A stretch of 64,000 bases of DNA from Leucobacter edaphi (GCF_016522535.1 NZ_JAEHOI010000009.1:124001-188000), one strand, 5' to 3'. Shown: positions 8,742 through 19,380, counted from the first letter of the stretch. Program-made: numbers and translations. Notes: generated by a model from the sequence alone, not told the origin.

Positions 8742-9371
8742 ATGAGCGGAACCTTCATCACCTTCGAGGGCGGCGACGGCGCTGGCAAGACCACGCAGGC
8801 CGATCTCCTCGGCTCCTGGCTCGAGGAACGTGGCGAGGAGGTCGTGCGCACCCGCGAGCCGGGCGGCACTCGCCTCGGCGTCGAGATCCGGCGGCTCCTG
8901 CTCCACGGCGGAGACGAGATCGGCGACGTCGATCCCCGGGCCGAAGCGCTCCTCTACGCCGCCGACCGCGCGCAGCACGTCGCAAAGGTGATCCGCCCCG
9001 CCCTCGAACGAGACGCCGTCGTCGTCCAGGATCGCTACATTGACTCCTCACTGGCGTACCAGGGCGCGGGACGCGTCCTCGACACCGCCGAGGTGCGCCG
9101 GATCAGCGAGTGGGCCGCCGAGGGGCTCTGGCCGCATCTCACGGTGCTGCTCGACGTCGACGCCGACACCGCCGCGGCGCGACGCGCAGAGCGCGGCGGA
9201 GCCACCGACCGGCTCGAGGGAGAGGACGCCGAGTTCCACGAGGCCGTGCGCGCGGGCTTCCGCGCCCTCGCGAAGGCCGATCCCGACCGCTATCTCATCG
9301 TCGACGCATCGCTCCCGGCCGACGAGATCCACGCGAAGGTCATCAACGCCTACAGCTCGCTTCGCGGCTGA
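8742..9371 (+). CDS. tmk: Thymidylate kinase
   Basis: Phosphorylates dTMP to dTDP with ATP. 209 residues, normal for the family. The P-loop is GGDGAGKTT (about 10-18), followed by the TREPGGTRLG motif that carries the DR/E-P-G signature and by the substrate motif QDRYIDSSLAYQG. It lies 49 bases after topA in the same direction, the usual actinobacterial pairing. The holB (delta prime) gene that often follows is not here; purL converges instead. Confidence 0.95.
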   Translation: MSGTFITFEGGDGAGKTTQADLLGSWLEERGEEVVRTREPGGTRLGVEIRRLLLHGGDEIGDVDPRAEALLYAADRAQHVAKVIRPALERDAVVVQDRYIDSSLAYQGAGRVLDTAEVRRISEWAAEGLWPHLTVLLDVDADTAAARRAERGGATDRLEGEDAEFHEAVRAGFRALAKADPDRYLIVDASLPADEIHAKVINAYSSLRG

Positions 9372-9415
9372 GCCCGGCCCGATCACGCCCGGCCGAGGCC
9401 GCCCGCACACGGCAA

Positions 9416-9442
9416 GGGCCCCGGCGCAGCGCGCCGAGGCCC
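9416..9442. terminator. Hairpin terminator between tmk and purL
   Basis: The arms are 9416-9427 and 9431-9442, twelve base pairs with one mismatch and a three-base loop. It lies between convergent genes and lacks a T-tract on either side, so it could serve both strands. Confidence 0.6.
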
Positions 9443-9475
9443 CGGTCCTGATCCGGATTCCGAAATTCGGGAGGA

Positions 9476-11809
9476 TTACTCCGAGATCACCGCGCCGAAC
9501 CGCGAGGGGAGCGTGTCGCGCACCGCGGCACCCAGCTCGCTGAGCGGGAGGGTGAAGCGGTCCTGCACCTCGATCTGGGCGTCGGCGCCAGCGCCATCGG
9601 TCACGCCGATGCGCAGCACCGGGTAGCCGCGGCCCTCGCACAGCCCACGGAACTTGACCTCTTCCTCGTGGGGCACCGCGACGAGCACGCGGCCCTGCGA
9701 CTCCGAGAACATTGCAGCGGCGGCGTCGACGCCGTCGCGGGAGATGATCTCGTCGATCCACACGCGGGCGCCCACACCGAAGCGGAGCGCCCCGTCGGCG
9801 AGGGCCTGCGCGAGGCCGCCCTCGGAGAGGTCGACGGCGCCAGAGACGAGGCCGCCGATCGTCGCCGCCTGCAGCAGATCGGCGAGCTTGCGCTCGGCGT
9901 CGAGGTCCGCGATCGGGGGCACGCCGCCGAGGTGGTCGTGAACGGTGCCCGCCCAGGCGGAGCCGTCGAGCTCGTCGCGGGTCGTGCCGAGCAGGTACAG
10001 GTGCTCGCCCTGATCCTGCCAGCCGCTCGGGACGCGGCGCGCCACGTCGTCGATGATGCCGAGCACGCCGACCACGGGAGTCGGGTGGATGGGGGTGTCG
10101 CCCGTCTGATTGTAGAGGGAGACGTTGCCGCCGGTGACGGGCACCTCGAGCGCGAGGCACGCGTCGGACAGGCCCTCGACGGAGCGCGAGAACTGCCACA
10201 TGACCTCGGGGTTCTCCGGGCTGCCGAAGTTCAGGCAGTCGGTCACGGCCGTGGGCACGGCTCCCGAGGCCGCCACGTTGCGGTACGCCTCGGCGAGGGC
10301 GAGCTGCGATCCGACGTAGGGATCCAGCTGGCAGTAGCGACCGTTCGCGTCGGTCGAGATGGCGACGCCGAGGCCGCTCTCCTCATCGACGCGGATCATT
10401 CCGGCGCCATCGGGGAATGAGAGCGCCGTGTTGCCGAGCACGTACTTGTCGTACTGGTTCGTCACCCACGAAACGTCGGCCTGGTTCGGGGACGCGGCGA
10501 CCGCGATCATCTGCGCGCGCAGGTCCTCGCCCGACTCGGGGCGCGCGAGGCCGGCTGCGCGGACCGTGTCGGCCTGTAGCGCGTCGATCCAGCTCGGGTA
10601 GGCGACGGGACGCTCGTAGACGGGGCCGTCGACGGCGACGGTGCTGGGATCGACGTTCACGATCTCCTCGCCGCGCCAGTGGATCACGAGGCGGCCCGTG
10701 TCGGTGACCTCGCCGAGCACGCTCGTCTCGACATCCCACTTCGCGGTGACCGCGAGGAAGTCGTCGAGCTTCTCGGGCTTCACGATCGCCATCATTCGCT
10801 CCTGGCTCTCCGACATGAGGATCTCCTCGGCCGTGAGCGAGGGATCGCGGAGGAGCACGTCGTCGAGCGAGATGAACATGCCGCCGTCGCCGTTCGCGGC
10901 GAGCTCGCTCGTCGCGCAGGAGATGCCCGCGGCACCGAGATCCTGAATGCCCTCGACGAGTTCGCCGCCGAAGAGCTCAAGACAGCACTCGATCAGGACC
11001 TTCTCCGCGAAGGGATCGCCCACCTGGACGGCGGGGCGCTTCGTCGGTCCGCCCTCGCTGAAGCTGTCGGACGCGAGGATCGACGCGCCGCCGATGCCGT
11101 CGCCGCCCGTGCGCGCGCCGAAGAGGACGACCTTGTTCCCCGTTCCCGAGGCGTTCGCGAGGTGGAGATCCTCGTGGCGGAGCACGCCGACGCCGAGGGC
11201 GTTGACGAGCGGGTTCTGCTGGTAAACCCCGTCGAAGACCGTCTCGCCGCCGAGGTTCGGGAGGCCGAGGCAGTTGGCGTAGGAGCTGATGCCCGCGACC
11301 ACGCCGTGGACCACGCGGGCGGTGTCCGGATCGTCGATCGCGCCGAATCGCAGCTGATCCATGACCGCGACCGGGCGTGCACCCATCGAGATGATGTCGC
11401 GGATGATGCCGCCGACGCCGGTCGCGGCGCCCTGGAACGGCTCGATGTAGGAGGGGTGATTGTGGCTTTCCACCTTGAACGTGACGGCCCAGCCCTCGCC
11501 GATGTCGATCACGCCGGCGTTCTCGCCCATGCCGACGAGCAGGCGCTCGCGCATCTTGTCGTTGACCTTCTTGCCGAACTGGCGCAGGTAGATCTTCGAG
11601 GACTTGTAGGAGCAGTGCTCCGACCACATGACGGAGTACATGGCGAGCTCGCCCGAGGTGGGGCGGCGCCCGAGGATCTCGCGGATGCTCGCGTATTCGT
11701 CCGCCTTGAGGCCGAGCGCCTCGTACGGCTGCTCCTTCTCTGGCGTCGCGATCGCGTCTGCGACGGTGTCGGGGCGGGGACCGGTGATGGGGGCGGCCTG
11801 TTCAGTCAC
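9476..11809 (-). CDS. purL: Phosphoribosylformylglycinamidine synthase subunit PurL (small type)
   Basis: The catalytic subunit that converts FGAR to FGAM, working with PurQ (glutaminase) and PurS. 777 residues, the small-PurL length. Seen motifs include [14 protein letters not shown] near the N-terminus, [10 protein letters not shown], and the glycine-rich [17 protein letters not shown]. It starts at a GTG with GGAGC ten bases upstream on the minus strand. It stands apart from purS and purQ, which lie 5.4 kb away on the same strand beyond a siderophore operon. Confidence 0.97.
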   Translation of the reverse strand: MTEQAAPITGPRPDTVADAIATPEKEQPYEALGLKADEYASIREILGRRPTSGELAMYSVMWSEHCSYKSSKIYLRQFGKKVNDKMRERLLVGMGENAGVIDIGEGWAVTFKVESHNHPSYIEPFQGAATGVGGIIRDIISMGARPVAVMDQLRFGAIDDPDTARVVHGVVAGISSYANCLGLPNLGGETVFDGVYQQNPLVNALGVGVLRHEDLHLANASGTGNKVVLFGARTGGDGIGGASILASDSFSEGGPTKRPAVQVGDPFAEKVLIECCLELFGGELVEGIQDLGAAGISCATSELAANGDGGMFISLDDVLLRDPSLTAEEILMSESQERMMAIVKPEKLDDFLAVTAKWDVETSVLGEVTDTGRLVIHWRGEEIVNVDPSTVAVDGPVYERPVAYPSWIDALQADTVRAAGLARPESGEDLRAQMIAVAASPNQADVSWVTNQYDKYVLGNTALSFPDGAGMIRVDEESGLGVAISTDANGRYCQLDPYVGSQLALAEAYRNVAASGAVPTAVTDCLNFGSPENPEVMWQFSRSVEGLSDACLALEVPVTGGNVSLYNQTGDTPIHPTPVVGVLGIIDDVARRVPSGWQDQGEHLYLLGTTRDELDGSAWAGTVHDHLGGVPPIADLDAERKLADLLQAATIGGLVSGAVDLSEGGLAQALADGALRFGVGARVWIDEIISRDGVDAAAAMFSESQGRVLVAVPHEEEVKFRGLCEGRGYPVLRIGVTDGAGADAQIEVQDRFTLPLSELGAAVRDTLPSRFGAVISE

Positions 11810-11995
11810 GCTCGATGTGCTCCGTTTGATCGAATCCAGGATCGACGGCCGCGGATGGGCCGTCAGGTCCCCACCAGTCTACGCGGGAAAGGCCCGGTGG
11901 GACGCCCGTCGCGAGAACCGGCGCCACAGGGTCGTCCGAGCGCTCGGAATGGGCCCGGGGTGGCGATTCACAGGCGGAGACGGGAAACTGTTCTT

Positions 11996-13033
11996 ATGAG
12001 CGATCCGAATCAGAATGCCCCGGTCCCGCAGGGTCAGCCGCAGCAGGTATCCCCGCAGCAGGCGGCGCCGCAGGGCGCGCCAGTCGCGGCTGGGTACCCC
12101 GCCGCGCCGGCGAAGGCCGCGAAGGCGCGCAAGGCTCCGAAGCCTGCCAGGGCCGCTGGCGAGAAGAAGGAGGGGCTCTCGACCTTCCTGAAGGTGAGCA
12201 TCATTCTCCTCGCCGGTCTCACGATCGCGTCGATCTCGCTGCTCTTCATCGGCGACTTCGAGGGCAAATTCGAGCGGGTCTTCTCGACCTTCGTGCTGTT
12301 CGCCGTGTTCGTGTGCTTCACGGCGCTCGACACCCGGCGCGAGCAGAGGTCCGAGTGGTACGCGCCCGTCGCACTCATCGCGAACGCCTACATTCTCGGG
12401 CTCCTGCTCATCGTCATCTGGATGACCAAGTACGACCAGTACCTCCTGCTCTGGGAGATCTTCTGGAAGTCGCTGTTCGTGATCCTGGTGACCAGGCTCG
12501 TGATCCTGTGCTGCCAGCTGCTCCTGCAGATGGGGGAGAAGCTCACCACCGTGATCGCCCGCTTCGCCTTCATCACGAGCATCCTCGCGGTGCTGTCCGG
12601 GATCCTCTTCACCGCGCCCGTCGGCCTCGAAGCCTTCGACCTGCGGATCCCCGATCTGTACTGGAAGATCGCGACGGCACTGCTGATCCTGACCGCCCTC
12701 GGCCTGTCGATCACGATGCTCCTGCGCTGGAACTACGGCGCGGGCGCGCGCGAGCAGGCTCGTCAGGCCCGCGAGGCCGCCCAGGCGCAGGCGCAGGCCC
12801 AGGCTCAGGTGCAGGCCGCGCAGCAGGCCGCGGGTTACCCGGCGCAGCAGCTGCAGCAGTTCCCCGCCGCGCAGCCGGTGCAGCAGCCCCAGCAGCCCCA
12901 GCAGCCCCAGCAGCCGCCCGTCCAGCAGCAGCCGCAGCTGCTTCCGTGGCCGACCTTCGCCGACGGACGCCCGCTCCCCGCTGGCCCCGATGGGCAGCCG
13001 GACTTCTCGGTTCTGCAACAGCCGAATCAGTAG
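11996..13033 (+). CDS. Polytopic membrane protein with Pro/Gln-rich ends, unknown function
   Basis: 345 residues; no function recognised. The N-terminal ~60 residues are rich in Gln, Pro and Ala/Lys. About six hydrophobic segments follow, roughly residues 63-240 (for example VSIILLAGLTIASISLLFIG, VALIANAYILGLLLIVIW and ATALLILTALGLSITMLL). The C-terminal ~100 residues are again Gln/Pro/Ala-rich and include four 9-bp DNA repeats coding QQP. Both tails are probably cytosolic and disordered. The start is taken as the ATG at 11996 because the hydrophilic tail and composition begin there; the longer open frame upstream overlaps purL in antisense. It is divergent from purL. Confidence 0.75.
   Translation: MSDPNQNAPVPQGQPQQVSPQQAAPQGAPVAAGYPAAPAKAAKARKAPKPARAAGEKKEGLSTFLKVSIILLAGLTIASISLLFIGDFEGKFERVFSTFVLFAVFVCFTALDTRREQRSEWYAPVALIANAYILGLLLIVIWMTKYDQYLLLWEIFWKSLFVILVTRLVILCCQLLLQMGEKLTTVIARFAFITSILAVLSGILFTAPVGLEAFDLRIPDLYWKIATALLILTALGLSITMLLRWNYGAGAREQARQAREAAQAQAQAQAQVQAAQQAAGYPAQQLQQFPAAQPVQQPQQPQQPQQPPVQQQPQLLPWPTFADGRPLPAGPDGQPDFSVLQQPNQ
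12881..12916 (+). repeat. Four 9-bp tandem repeats (CAGCAGCCC)
   Basis: Three exact copies and a fourth ending in G, coding Gln-Gln-Pro within the C-terminal tail of the membrane protein. In-frame copy-number change would alter tail length without a frameshift. Confidence 0.85.
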
Positions 13034-13105
13034 CCGCGCAACGCCGAGCGGAGACGGGCCGGGCATTTTGACCCCGGTCCGTTTCCGCACCTGGATCGGG
13101 TCTTC

Positions 13106-13133
13106 TTGACCATCTAGCAAGCGATCTCATAAT
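13106..13133 (+). promoter_or_regulatory. Sigma-A-type promoter for the siderophore operon
   Basis: TTGACC at 13106-13111 and CATAAT at 13128-13133, separated by 16 bases. A 7-bp inverted repeat CAAGCGA/TCGCTTG (13118-13124 and 13135-13141) straddles the -10 element and could be a regulator site. Confidence 0.6.
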
Positions 13134-13156
13134 TTCGCTTGAACGTCAGATGAATA

Positions 13157-13175
13157 TAAGGGTAGGCTCTCCCCA
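13157..13175 (+). promoter_or_regulatory. IdeR/DtxR-like iron box
   Basis: The 19 bases match the DtxR/IdeR consensus TTAGGTTAGGCTAACCTAA at 13 positions, best in the left half and centre (AGG.TAGGCT). It sits just downstream of the predicted promoter and 105 bases before the substrate-binding protein gene, where binding of the iron-loaded repressor would block transcription. Confidence 0.5.
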
Positions 13176-13279
13176 GGGTTGGCGCCTTCGTGAGTCAGAA
13201 TCGCGGGGTCGCCCACACGTGCGTCGTTGCCGCCAGGCAGTGGCGCTTTTCTGTTGTGACCGAAGACTGAGGAGCCGAA

Positions 13280-14281
13280 GTGACTATCCGTAGGACCCGA
13301 TCCGCCGCATTGACCGTGCTCGCAGCGAGCGCCGTGCTCGCGCTCGCCGCGTGTTCATCCTCCTCGCCCGCCGGCGGTGACAAGCCGGCTGAAGCATCCG
13401 GTACGGTCACGATCACGGACAACCACGGCGAGGTGAAGGTCCCCGTCAATCCCAAGAAGGTCGTCGCCCTCGACAACCACGTGTTCGAGACGCTCAGCGA
13501 GTGGGACGTTCCGCTCGTCGCAGCACCCAAGGGGATCATGGGCAGCGCCTTCCCCAAGTACACCGACGACAAGAACGTCACGGACATCGGATCGCACCGC
13601 GAGCCCAACCTCGAAGCCATCGTCGCGGCGCAGCCCGAGCTGATCATCGGCGGCTACCGCTTCGGCGAGTCCTACGACGAGATCAAGAAGCAGAACCCGC
13701 AGGCGACGGTCATCGAGATCAACCCCCGCGACGGTAAGGACACCTTCTCCGAGCTGAAGCGCGAGAGCGAGATCCTCGGCAAGATCTTCAACAAGGAAGC
13801 CGACGCGAAGAAGCTCAACGACAAGCTCGACACCGCAATGGCGGACGCGAAGGGTGCCTACAACGGCAAAGACACCGTCATGGCCGTGAACACCTCAGCG
13901 GGCAAGATCGGCTACATCGCTCCCGGCGTCGGCCGCGGCCTCGGCCCGATCTTCGAGCCGCTCGGCCTGAAGCCCGCGCTCGAGATCGAGGGCGCGAGCA
14001 ACAACCACCAGGGTGACGACATCTCCGTCGAGGCCATCGCCAAGTCGAACCCCGAGTGGATCATCGCGCTCGACCGCGACGCCGCGTTCACCCCCGAGGA
14101 CCGCGAGGCCGGTTCGAAGCCCGCCGAGGAGCTCATCAAGAACTCCGAGGCCCTGAAGAACGTCCCGGCAGTGAAGAATGGTCACGTGATCGTACTCGAC
14201 CCGAACTTCTACCTCACCGAAGACATCCAGACCTACACGGCTCTCTTCGAGCAGATCAAGGGCGCATTCGCCGCAGCATGA
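13280..14281 (+). CDS. Siderophore ABC transporter substrate-binding lipoprotein
   Basis: Captures ferric siderophore outside the membrane and delivers it to the permeases encoded next. 333 residues: a lipoprotein signal with lipobox LAAC (about residues 22-25), a Ser-rich linker, then a class III periplasmic-binding fold of the FecB/CeuE/YclQ type (VVALDNHVFETLSEWDV, LEAIVAAQPELIIGGYRF, ISVEAIAKSNPEWIIALDRD). The GTG at 13280 has GAGGAG about six bases upstream. Its stop overlaps the first permease gene as ATGA. The exact ligand is not evident. Confidence 0.92.
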   Translation: MTIRRTRSAALTVLAASAVLALAACSSSSPAGGDKPAEASGTVTITDNHGEVKVPVNPKKVVALDNHVFETLSEWDVPLVAAPKGIMGSAFPKYTDDKNVTDIGSHREPNLEAIVAAQPELIIGGYRFGESYDEIKKQNPQATVIEINPRDGKDTFSELKRESEILGKIFNKEADAKKLNDKLDTAMADAKGAYNGKDTVMAVNTSAGKIGYIAPGVGRGLGPIFEPLGLKPALEIEGASNNHQGDDISVEAIAKSNPEWIIALDRDAAFTPEDREAGSKPAEELIKNSEALKNVPAVKNGHVIVLDPNFYLTEDIQTYTALFEQIKGAFAAA

Positions 14282-15303
14282 TCCGCACCACCCGACGGGG
14301 TGAGGAACCCCAGACAGCCGGGGCGTCGACTCAGGAGAGTCGGCGCCCCGAGCGCCGCGTCCCCGGCGGTCCGCTCGCCCTCGCGATCGCGATCGTCATC
14401 GTGCTGGGGCTCCTCGTCGCGTCGCTCTTCGTCGGCGTCTACGACATCGGGGACGGCGCGTTCGGCGCCGAGATGTTCTGGATCACCCGCGTGCCGCGCA
14501 CGCTCGCACTCATGCTCGCGGGCGCTGCCCTCGCGACGAGCGGGCTCGTGATGCAGATGCTCACGCAGAACCGGTTCGTCGATGCAACCACCTCCGGCAC
14601 GACCGAGTGGGCTTCCCTCGGGCTGCTCCTCACCGCGCTGCTCACGCCCTCGATGGGGCTCGTCGGGAAGATGATCGTCTCGAGCCTCTTCGCCTTCGTC
14701 GGGGCCATGGCGTTCATGCTGATCCTGCGCCGGATCGTGATCCGCTCGACGCTCGTGGTCCCGCTCGTCGGCATCATGCTCGGCGCCGTGGTGAGCGCGC
14801 TCACCACCTTCCTCGCCGCGCAGTTCAACCTGCTGCAGATGGTGAGCACCTGGTTCCTCGGGAGCTTCACCCAGGTGGTTCGCGGGCGGTACGAGGTCCT
14901 GTGGGTCGTCGCGATAGTCACCATCCTCGTCTTTCTCCTCGCGGATCGCATCACGGTCGCCGGCCTCGGCAAGGACATCGCAACGAGCGTCGGCGTCCGG
15001 TATGAGGCCACGCTCATCGCCGGCACCGCGCTCGTGGCCGTCGCCGCCGGTGTCACCACCGTGGTCGTGGGCTTCCTGCCGTTCCTCGGGCTCGTCGTGC
15101 CGAATATCGTCTCGATGATCCGCGGTGACAACGTGCGCGGCAACCTCCCCTGGGTGTGTCTCGGCGGGATTGCGCTCGTCGCGGTCTGCGACCTCGTCGG
15201 GCGCACGATCCGGCTGCCCTTCGAGATCCCCGTGTCGCTGATCCTCGGGACCATCGGTGCCGTCGTCTTCATCGTGCTCCTCCTCAGGAGGCGCCGTGGC
15301 TAG
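14278..15303 (+). CDS. Siderophore ABC transporter permease 1 (FecCD family)
   Basis: One half of the BtuC-like membrane channel. 341 residues from the ATG at 14278 with a ~35-residue hydrophilic N-terminus, then about nine to ten hydrophobic segments. The family motif near the start of the core reads RVPRTLALMLAGAALATSGLVMQ, and later VVVGFLPFLGLVVPNIVSMIRG is the cytoplasmic coupling region that docks on the ATPase. The chosen start gives ATGA overlap with the binding-protein gene; the open frame upstream is only an overlap. Confidence 0.92.
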   Translation: MIRTTRRGEEPQTAGASTQESRRPERRVPGGPLALAIAIVIVLGLLVASLFVGVYDIGDGAFGAEMFWITRVPRTLALMLAGAALATSGLVMQMLTQNRFVDATTSGTTEWASLGLLLTALLTPSMGLVGKMIVSSLFAFVGAMAFMLILRRIVIRSTLVVPLVGIMLGAVVSALTTFLAAQFNLLQMVSTWFLGSFTQVVRGRYEVLWVVAIVTILVFLLADRITVAGLGKDIATSVGVRYEATLIAGTALVAVAAGVTTVVVGFLPFLGLVVPNIVSMIRGDNVRGNLPWVCLGGIALVAVCDLVGRTIRLPFEIPVSLILGTIGAVVFIVLLLRRRRG

Positions 15304-16324
15304 CATCGTTCAGCTCGCGAGCACCGGAGAAGAACCGCTCGCGGGCCACCCGGTTGGCCGCGCCTTTCTTCGGGAACTCCCGGTCATCGCCGTGTTCGGA
15401 GCGGCGATCGCCCTCGCCGTCGCGATTCTCGTCTACGGCAACCCCGCCGAGCCCGGAAGCGCGGGGTTCTGGGTGATCGTGCAGACGCGCTGGACCTCCC
15501 TGGGAACGATCGCACTCGTCTCGGTTGCGCAGGCCGTCGCCACGGTGATGTTCCACACCGCCACGGCGAACCGCATCCTGACCCCGTCGATCCTGGGCTT
15601 TGACGCTCTGTACGTGCTCACGCAGACCGCCCTCGTCTTCGTGTTCGGCACCTCGGCTTCCTCGATGGAGGGGATTCCGAAGATCGTTGCGCAGAGCGCG
15701 ATTATGGTCGTGTTCGCCTCGATCCTGTACGGCTGGCTGTTCTCGGGACCGCGGGCCGATCTGCACCTGCTGCTGCTCGTCGGAGTGGTGCTCGGGATCG
15801 GCTTCGGTTCGTTCTCGTCGTTTATGCAGCGCATGCTCACCCCGAGTGAGTTCGACGTGCTGAGCGCGCGACTGTTCGGCTCCATCGGCAAGGGCAATCC
15901 GGAGTATCTCCCGATCGCGGCAACGATCGTGGGGTTGGTGCTGGTATTCGTGTGGCTGCGAAGGCGCACCTATGACGTCGTGGCGCTCGGTCGCGATGTG
16001 GCGGTGGGCCTCGGAGTGAGGTACCGGCGGGAGGTCGTGATCCTGCTCGTGCTGGTCGCCGTGCTCGTCTCCGTGTCGACCACGATGGTCGGGCCGATGA
16101 CGTTCTTCGGCTTCCTCGTCGCGACGCTCGCCTACCAGTTCGCGCCCGGCGATCGCCACGGGCAGGTGCTGCCGCTCGCGATCGGTATCGCGCTCGTGAC
16201 CCTGCTCGGCGCGACGTTCGTGCTCAAACACATTTTCTCCGCTGCGGGCCTCGTGACCGTGATCATCGAGTTCGCCGGCGGTCTGCTCTTCCTCATCGTC
16301 CTGCTCAGAAAGGGGCTCCGATGA
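15296..16324 (+). CDS. Siderophore ABC transporter permease 2 (FecCD family)
   Basis: The second, paralogous half of the channel, 342 residues. The GTG at 15296 is preceded by AGGAGG five bases upstream and overlaps the end of permease 1 by eight bases, so it is preferred over an ATG at 15257. The protein has many hydrophobic segments and the coupling region MVGPMTFFGFLVATLAYQF. Its N-terminal RVPR-type motif is degenerate (TRWTSLGTIALVSVAQAVAT), as in YclO/YclP-type transporters. It is followed by ATGA overlap with the ATPase gene. Confidence 0.9.
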   Translation: MASIVQLASTGEEPLAGHPVGRAFLRELPVIAVFGAAIALAVAILVYGNPAEPGSAGFWVIVQTRWTSLGTIALVSVAQAVATVMFHTATANRILTPSILGFDALYVLTQTALVFVFGTSASSMEGIPKIVAQSAIMVVFASILYGWLFSGPRADLHLLLLVGVVLGIGFGSFSSFMQRMLTPSEFDVLSARLFGSIGKGNPEYLPIAATIVGLVLVFVWLRRRTYDVVALGRDVAVGLGVRYRREVVILLVLVAVLVSVSTTMVGPMTFFGFLVATLAYQFAPGDRHGQVLPLAIGIALVTLLGATFVLKHIFSAAGLVTVIIEFAGGLLFLIVLLRKGLR

Positions 16325-17100
16325 TCCGGCTCAGCGGCATCGAGAAGCACTACGCCGGCCAACACGTGCTCGGGCCGATCGATCTCGAGATTCCCGAGGG
16401 TGGTGTGACCGCGCTGATCGGCCCCAACGGCGCCGGGAAGTCGACGATGCTCACGATCATCGGACGCCTTCTCGAGCCGGACTCGGGTTGGGTCGAGATC
16501 GGCGGGCTCGACGTGATGGCGGCGAAGCCGCGCGAGCTCGCGAGGGTCGTGTCGATCCTGAAGCAGGAGAACACGTTCGTCGCGCGCCTGACCGTGCGCC
16601 AGCTCGTCACGTTCGGCCGGTTCCCCCACTCTGCTGGCCGCGTCACCGAGACGGATCGGCGCGCGATCCACGCCGCGATCGCGTTCCTCGATCTCGCCGG
16701 CCTCGAGGACCGTTTCATCGACCAGCTGTCCGGAGGGCAGCGGCAGCGCGCGTTTGTCGCGATGGTGCTCGCCCAGGACACCGACTACCTGCTGCTCGAC
16801 GAGCCGCTCACGGGACTCGACATGCGGCACGCTGTGGGCATGATGTCGCAGGTGCGGGCAGCCGCGGACGCCCTGGGGAAGACGATCGTTCTCGTGGTTC
16901 ACGACGTGAACTTTGCGGCGGCGTACGCGGATCGGATTATCGCGCTCGCCGACGGCAGGATCGTGGCGTCTGGGGCGCCGGAGGAAATCATCACGCCGGA
17001 CGTGCTCGAGCGGGTGTTCGAGACGCCGGTGCAGGTGCTCGAGCACGAAGGACATCGGGTCGCGGTGTATTACCGTCCGGTGCAGGAGGCCGCGCGCTGA
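16321..17100 (+). CDS. Siderophore ABC transporter ATP-binding protein (FecE type)
   Basis: The ATPase that drives import, 259 residues. Walker A GPNGAGKST (34-42), Q-loop LKQEN, signature LSGGQ (136-140), Walker B YLLLDE (156-161) and the switch histidine in VVHDVNFAA are all present. It is the last gene of the four-gene operon and ends ten bases before a strong hairpin. Confidence 0.95.
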   Translation: MIRLSGIEKHYAGQHVLGPIDLEIPEGGVTALIGPNGAGKSTMLTIIGRLLEPDSGWVEIGGLDVMAAKPRELARVVSILKQENTFVARLTVRQLVTFGRFPHSAGRVTETDRRAIHAAIAFLDLAGLEDRFIDQLSGGQRQRAFVAMVLAQDTDYLLLDEPLTGLDMRHAVGMMSQVRAAADALGKTIVLVVHDVNFAAAYADRIIALADGRIVASGAPEEIITPDVLERVFETPVQVLEHEGHRVAVYYRPVQEAAR

Positions 17101-17110
17101 TCATGCCGTG

Positions 17111-17157
17111 ACGCGATGTGGCCCCGCTTCCTTGTCGGAAGCGGGGCCACATCGCGT
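17111..17157. terminator. Bidirectional terminator, siderophore operon / purQ
   Basis: A perfect 21-bp stem (17111-17131 with 17137-17157) and a five-base loop TTGTC. It lies between convergent genes. No long T-run is present, which is usual for actinobacterial terminators. Confidence 0.8.
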
Positions 17158-17188
17158 TGGCGCGGGGGCGGCGGTCGCCGCGGCCGGT

Positions 17189-17892
<704 letters not shown>

Positions 17893-17893
<1 letters not shown>

Positions 17894-18150
17894 TACTTGG
17901 CCTCGCCGTCGACGGTGATGGACACGACGTCCTCGATCACCGAGTTCGAGAGGATCTCGTCGGCGACCTTGCGGACCTCGGCGAGCACTGCGTCGTCGAC
18001 GGGGCCGTCGACGGTGAACTCGAAGCGCTTGCCGATGCGCACGTTCTGGAACTTGCCATGGCCCAGGCGATCCAGCGCGCCCGTGGTGGCCTTGCCCTGC
18101 GGATCGAGCAGTTCGGCCTTCGGCATGACATCAACGACAATCGTGGGCAC
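17893..18150 (-). CDS. purS: Phosphoribosylformylglycinamidine synthase subunit PurS
   Basis: The small structural subunit that bridges PurL and PurQ. 85 residues starting [19 protein letters not shown]. The GTG at 18150 follows GGAGAT by five bases and gives the usual family length; an open frame continues upstream but adds only 15 atypical residues. Confidence 0.95.
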
Positions 18151-18218
18151 CCGGGATCTCCGTTTCTCGTGTGAGGATCGCGTCCATTCTCGCATGGATC
18201 GCGGCGGGAAGTTTTCGC

Positions 18219-19136
18219 TCAGGCCCCGGGGGTCGCCGAGGGTTCGGTCCCGGTCAGGCGCACGAACAGTTCGCGATAGCGATCGTAGGTGCGGGACACG
18301 ATCTCGGCCGGGAGCGCGGGCGGCTCGCCCGTGCGGTCCCAGTGCGCCGCAAGCCAGTTCCGGACGATCTGCTTGTCGAAGGAGGCGAGTCGCGCTGAGC
18401 GATCCAGCGCCGCGTCGAGATACAGCGAGGCGTCCCAGTAGCGCGAAGAGTCGCTTGTGAGCACCTCGTCGGCGAGCACGAGTTCGCCGGTCTCCGGGTC
18501 TCGGCCGAACTCGAACTTCGTGTCGGCGAGGATCACGCCGCGCTCAGCCGCGAGCTGCCGAGCCTCGGTGAAGATCCTGAGCGAGGCTTCACGCAGCGCG
18601 GCAGCGACCTCGGGCCCCACGAGTTCGGCGCTGCGCTCGAAGGTGATGTTCTCATCGTGCTCCCCGAGCGGGGCCTTGTAGGCGGGGGTGTAGATCGGCT
18701 CGTCGAGCAGATCGCCGTCCTCGATCCCCTCGGGGAGCGGGATGCCGCAGACCGCGCCGGTGCGCTGATACTCCGCGAAGCCGGAGCCGGTCAGTGCGCC
18801 GCGCACGACGCACTCCACGGGGTACATCTCCAGGCGACGGCTCACGACCGCGCGATCGGCCACTTCGCTCGGCATGGCCGGCGCCTCCGGGTGCCCGGTG
18901 GCGAGGTGATTCGGCATGGGGATCCTGGAGAACCACCAGTTCGACAGCTCCGTGAGCAGCCCGCCCTTGCCGGGGATCGGCGGCTCGAGCACGTGGTCGA
19001 ACGCGCTCACGCGGTTGCTCGCGACGACGAGGAGGAAGCGGTCGTCGCCATTGGCGGGCACGTAGAGATCTCGGACCTTGCCTGAGTAGGTGTGGGTCCA
19101 GCCGGGGAGCGCGGGTGCGGGAGCGATGTTGGTCAC
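18219..19136 (-). CDS. purC: Phosphoribosylaminoimidazole-succinocarboxamide synthase
   Basis: Joins CAIR and aspartate using ATP to give SAICAR. 305 residues starting MTNIAPAPALPGWTHTYSGKVRDLY, with the GKVRDLY ATP-binding motif, ASNRVSAFDH, CVVRGALTGSGFAEYQ and ILADTKFEFGRD. It is first in a purC-purS-purQ run on the minus strand, with 68 bases between purC and purS. Confidence 0.97.
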   Translation of the reverse strand: MTNIAPAPALPGWTHTYSGKVRDLYVPANGDDRFLLVVASNRVSAFDHVLEPPIPGKGGLLTELSNWWFSRIPMPNHLATGHPEAPAMPSEVADRAVVSRRLEMYPVECVVRGALTGSGFAEYQRTGAVCGIPLPEGIEDGDLLDEPIYTPAYKAPLGEHDENITFERSAELVGPEVAAALREASLRIFTEARQLAAERGVILADTKFEFGRDPETGELVLADEVLTSDSSRYWDASLYLDAALDRSARLASFDKQIVRNWLAAHWDRTGEPPALPAEIVSRTYDRYRELFVRLTGTEPSATPGA

Positions 19137-19380
19137 TCGGCTATTCTTTCATCTCGCTCCGCACCGCTGCGCGGGCGCGGCGGGATTGTGGATCGGTGCG
19201 ATTCCCTGCCGGTCTGTGGACGAAACCGTGGGCCGGTGGAGGGACCGAACGCGCCGACGAAAACGCGGACATTCCGCGGCCCTCCATGTCCGTGTCAGGG
19301 GTCACGGTTATTGTCTACAGATATACGGGTGCCCCAGAGTGCGGGTGTTCGCCCGGGTGGCATCGAGATCGAGGAGAGCT

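Noticed and set aside
6965-8869. A 634-codon open frame antisense to topA
   Set aside because: Its Arg/Leu/Gly/Val-rich translation mirrors topA codons; topA motifs are complete on the plus strand.
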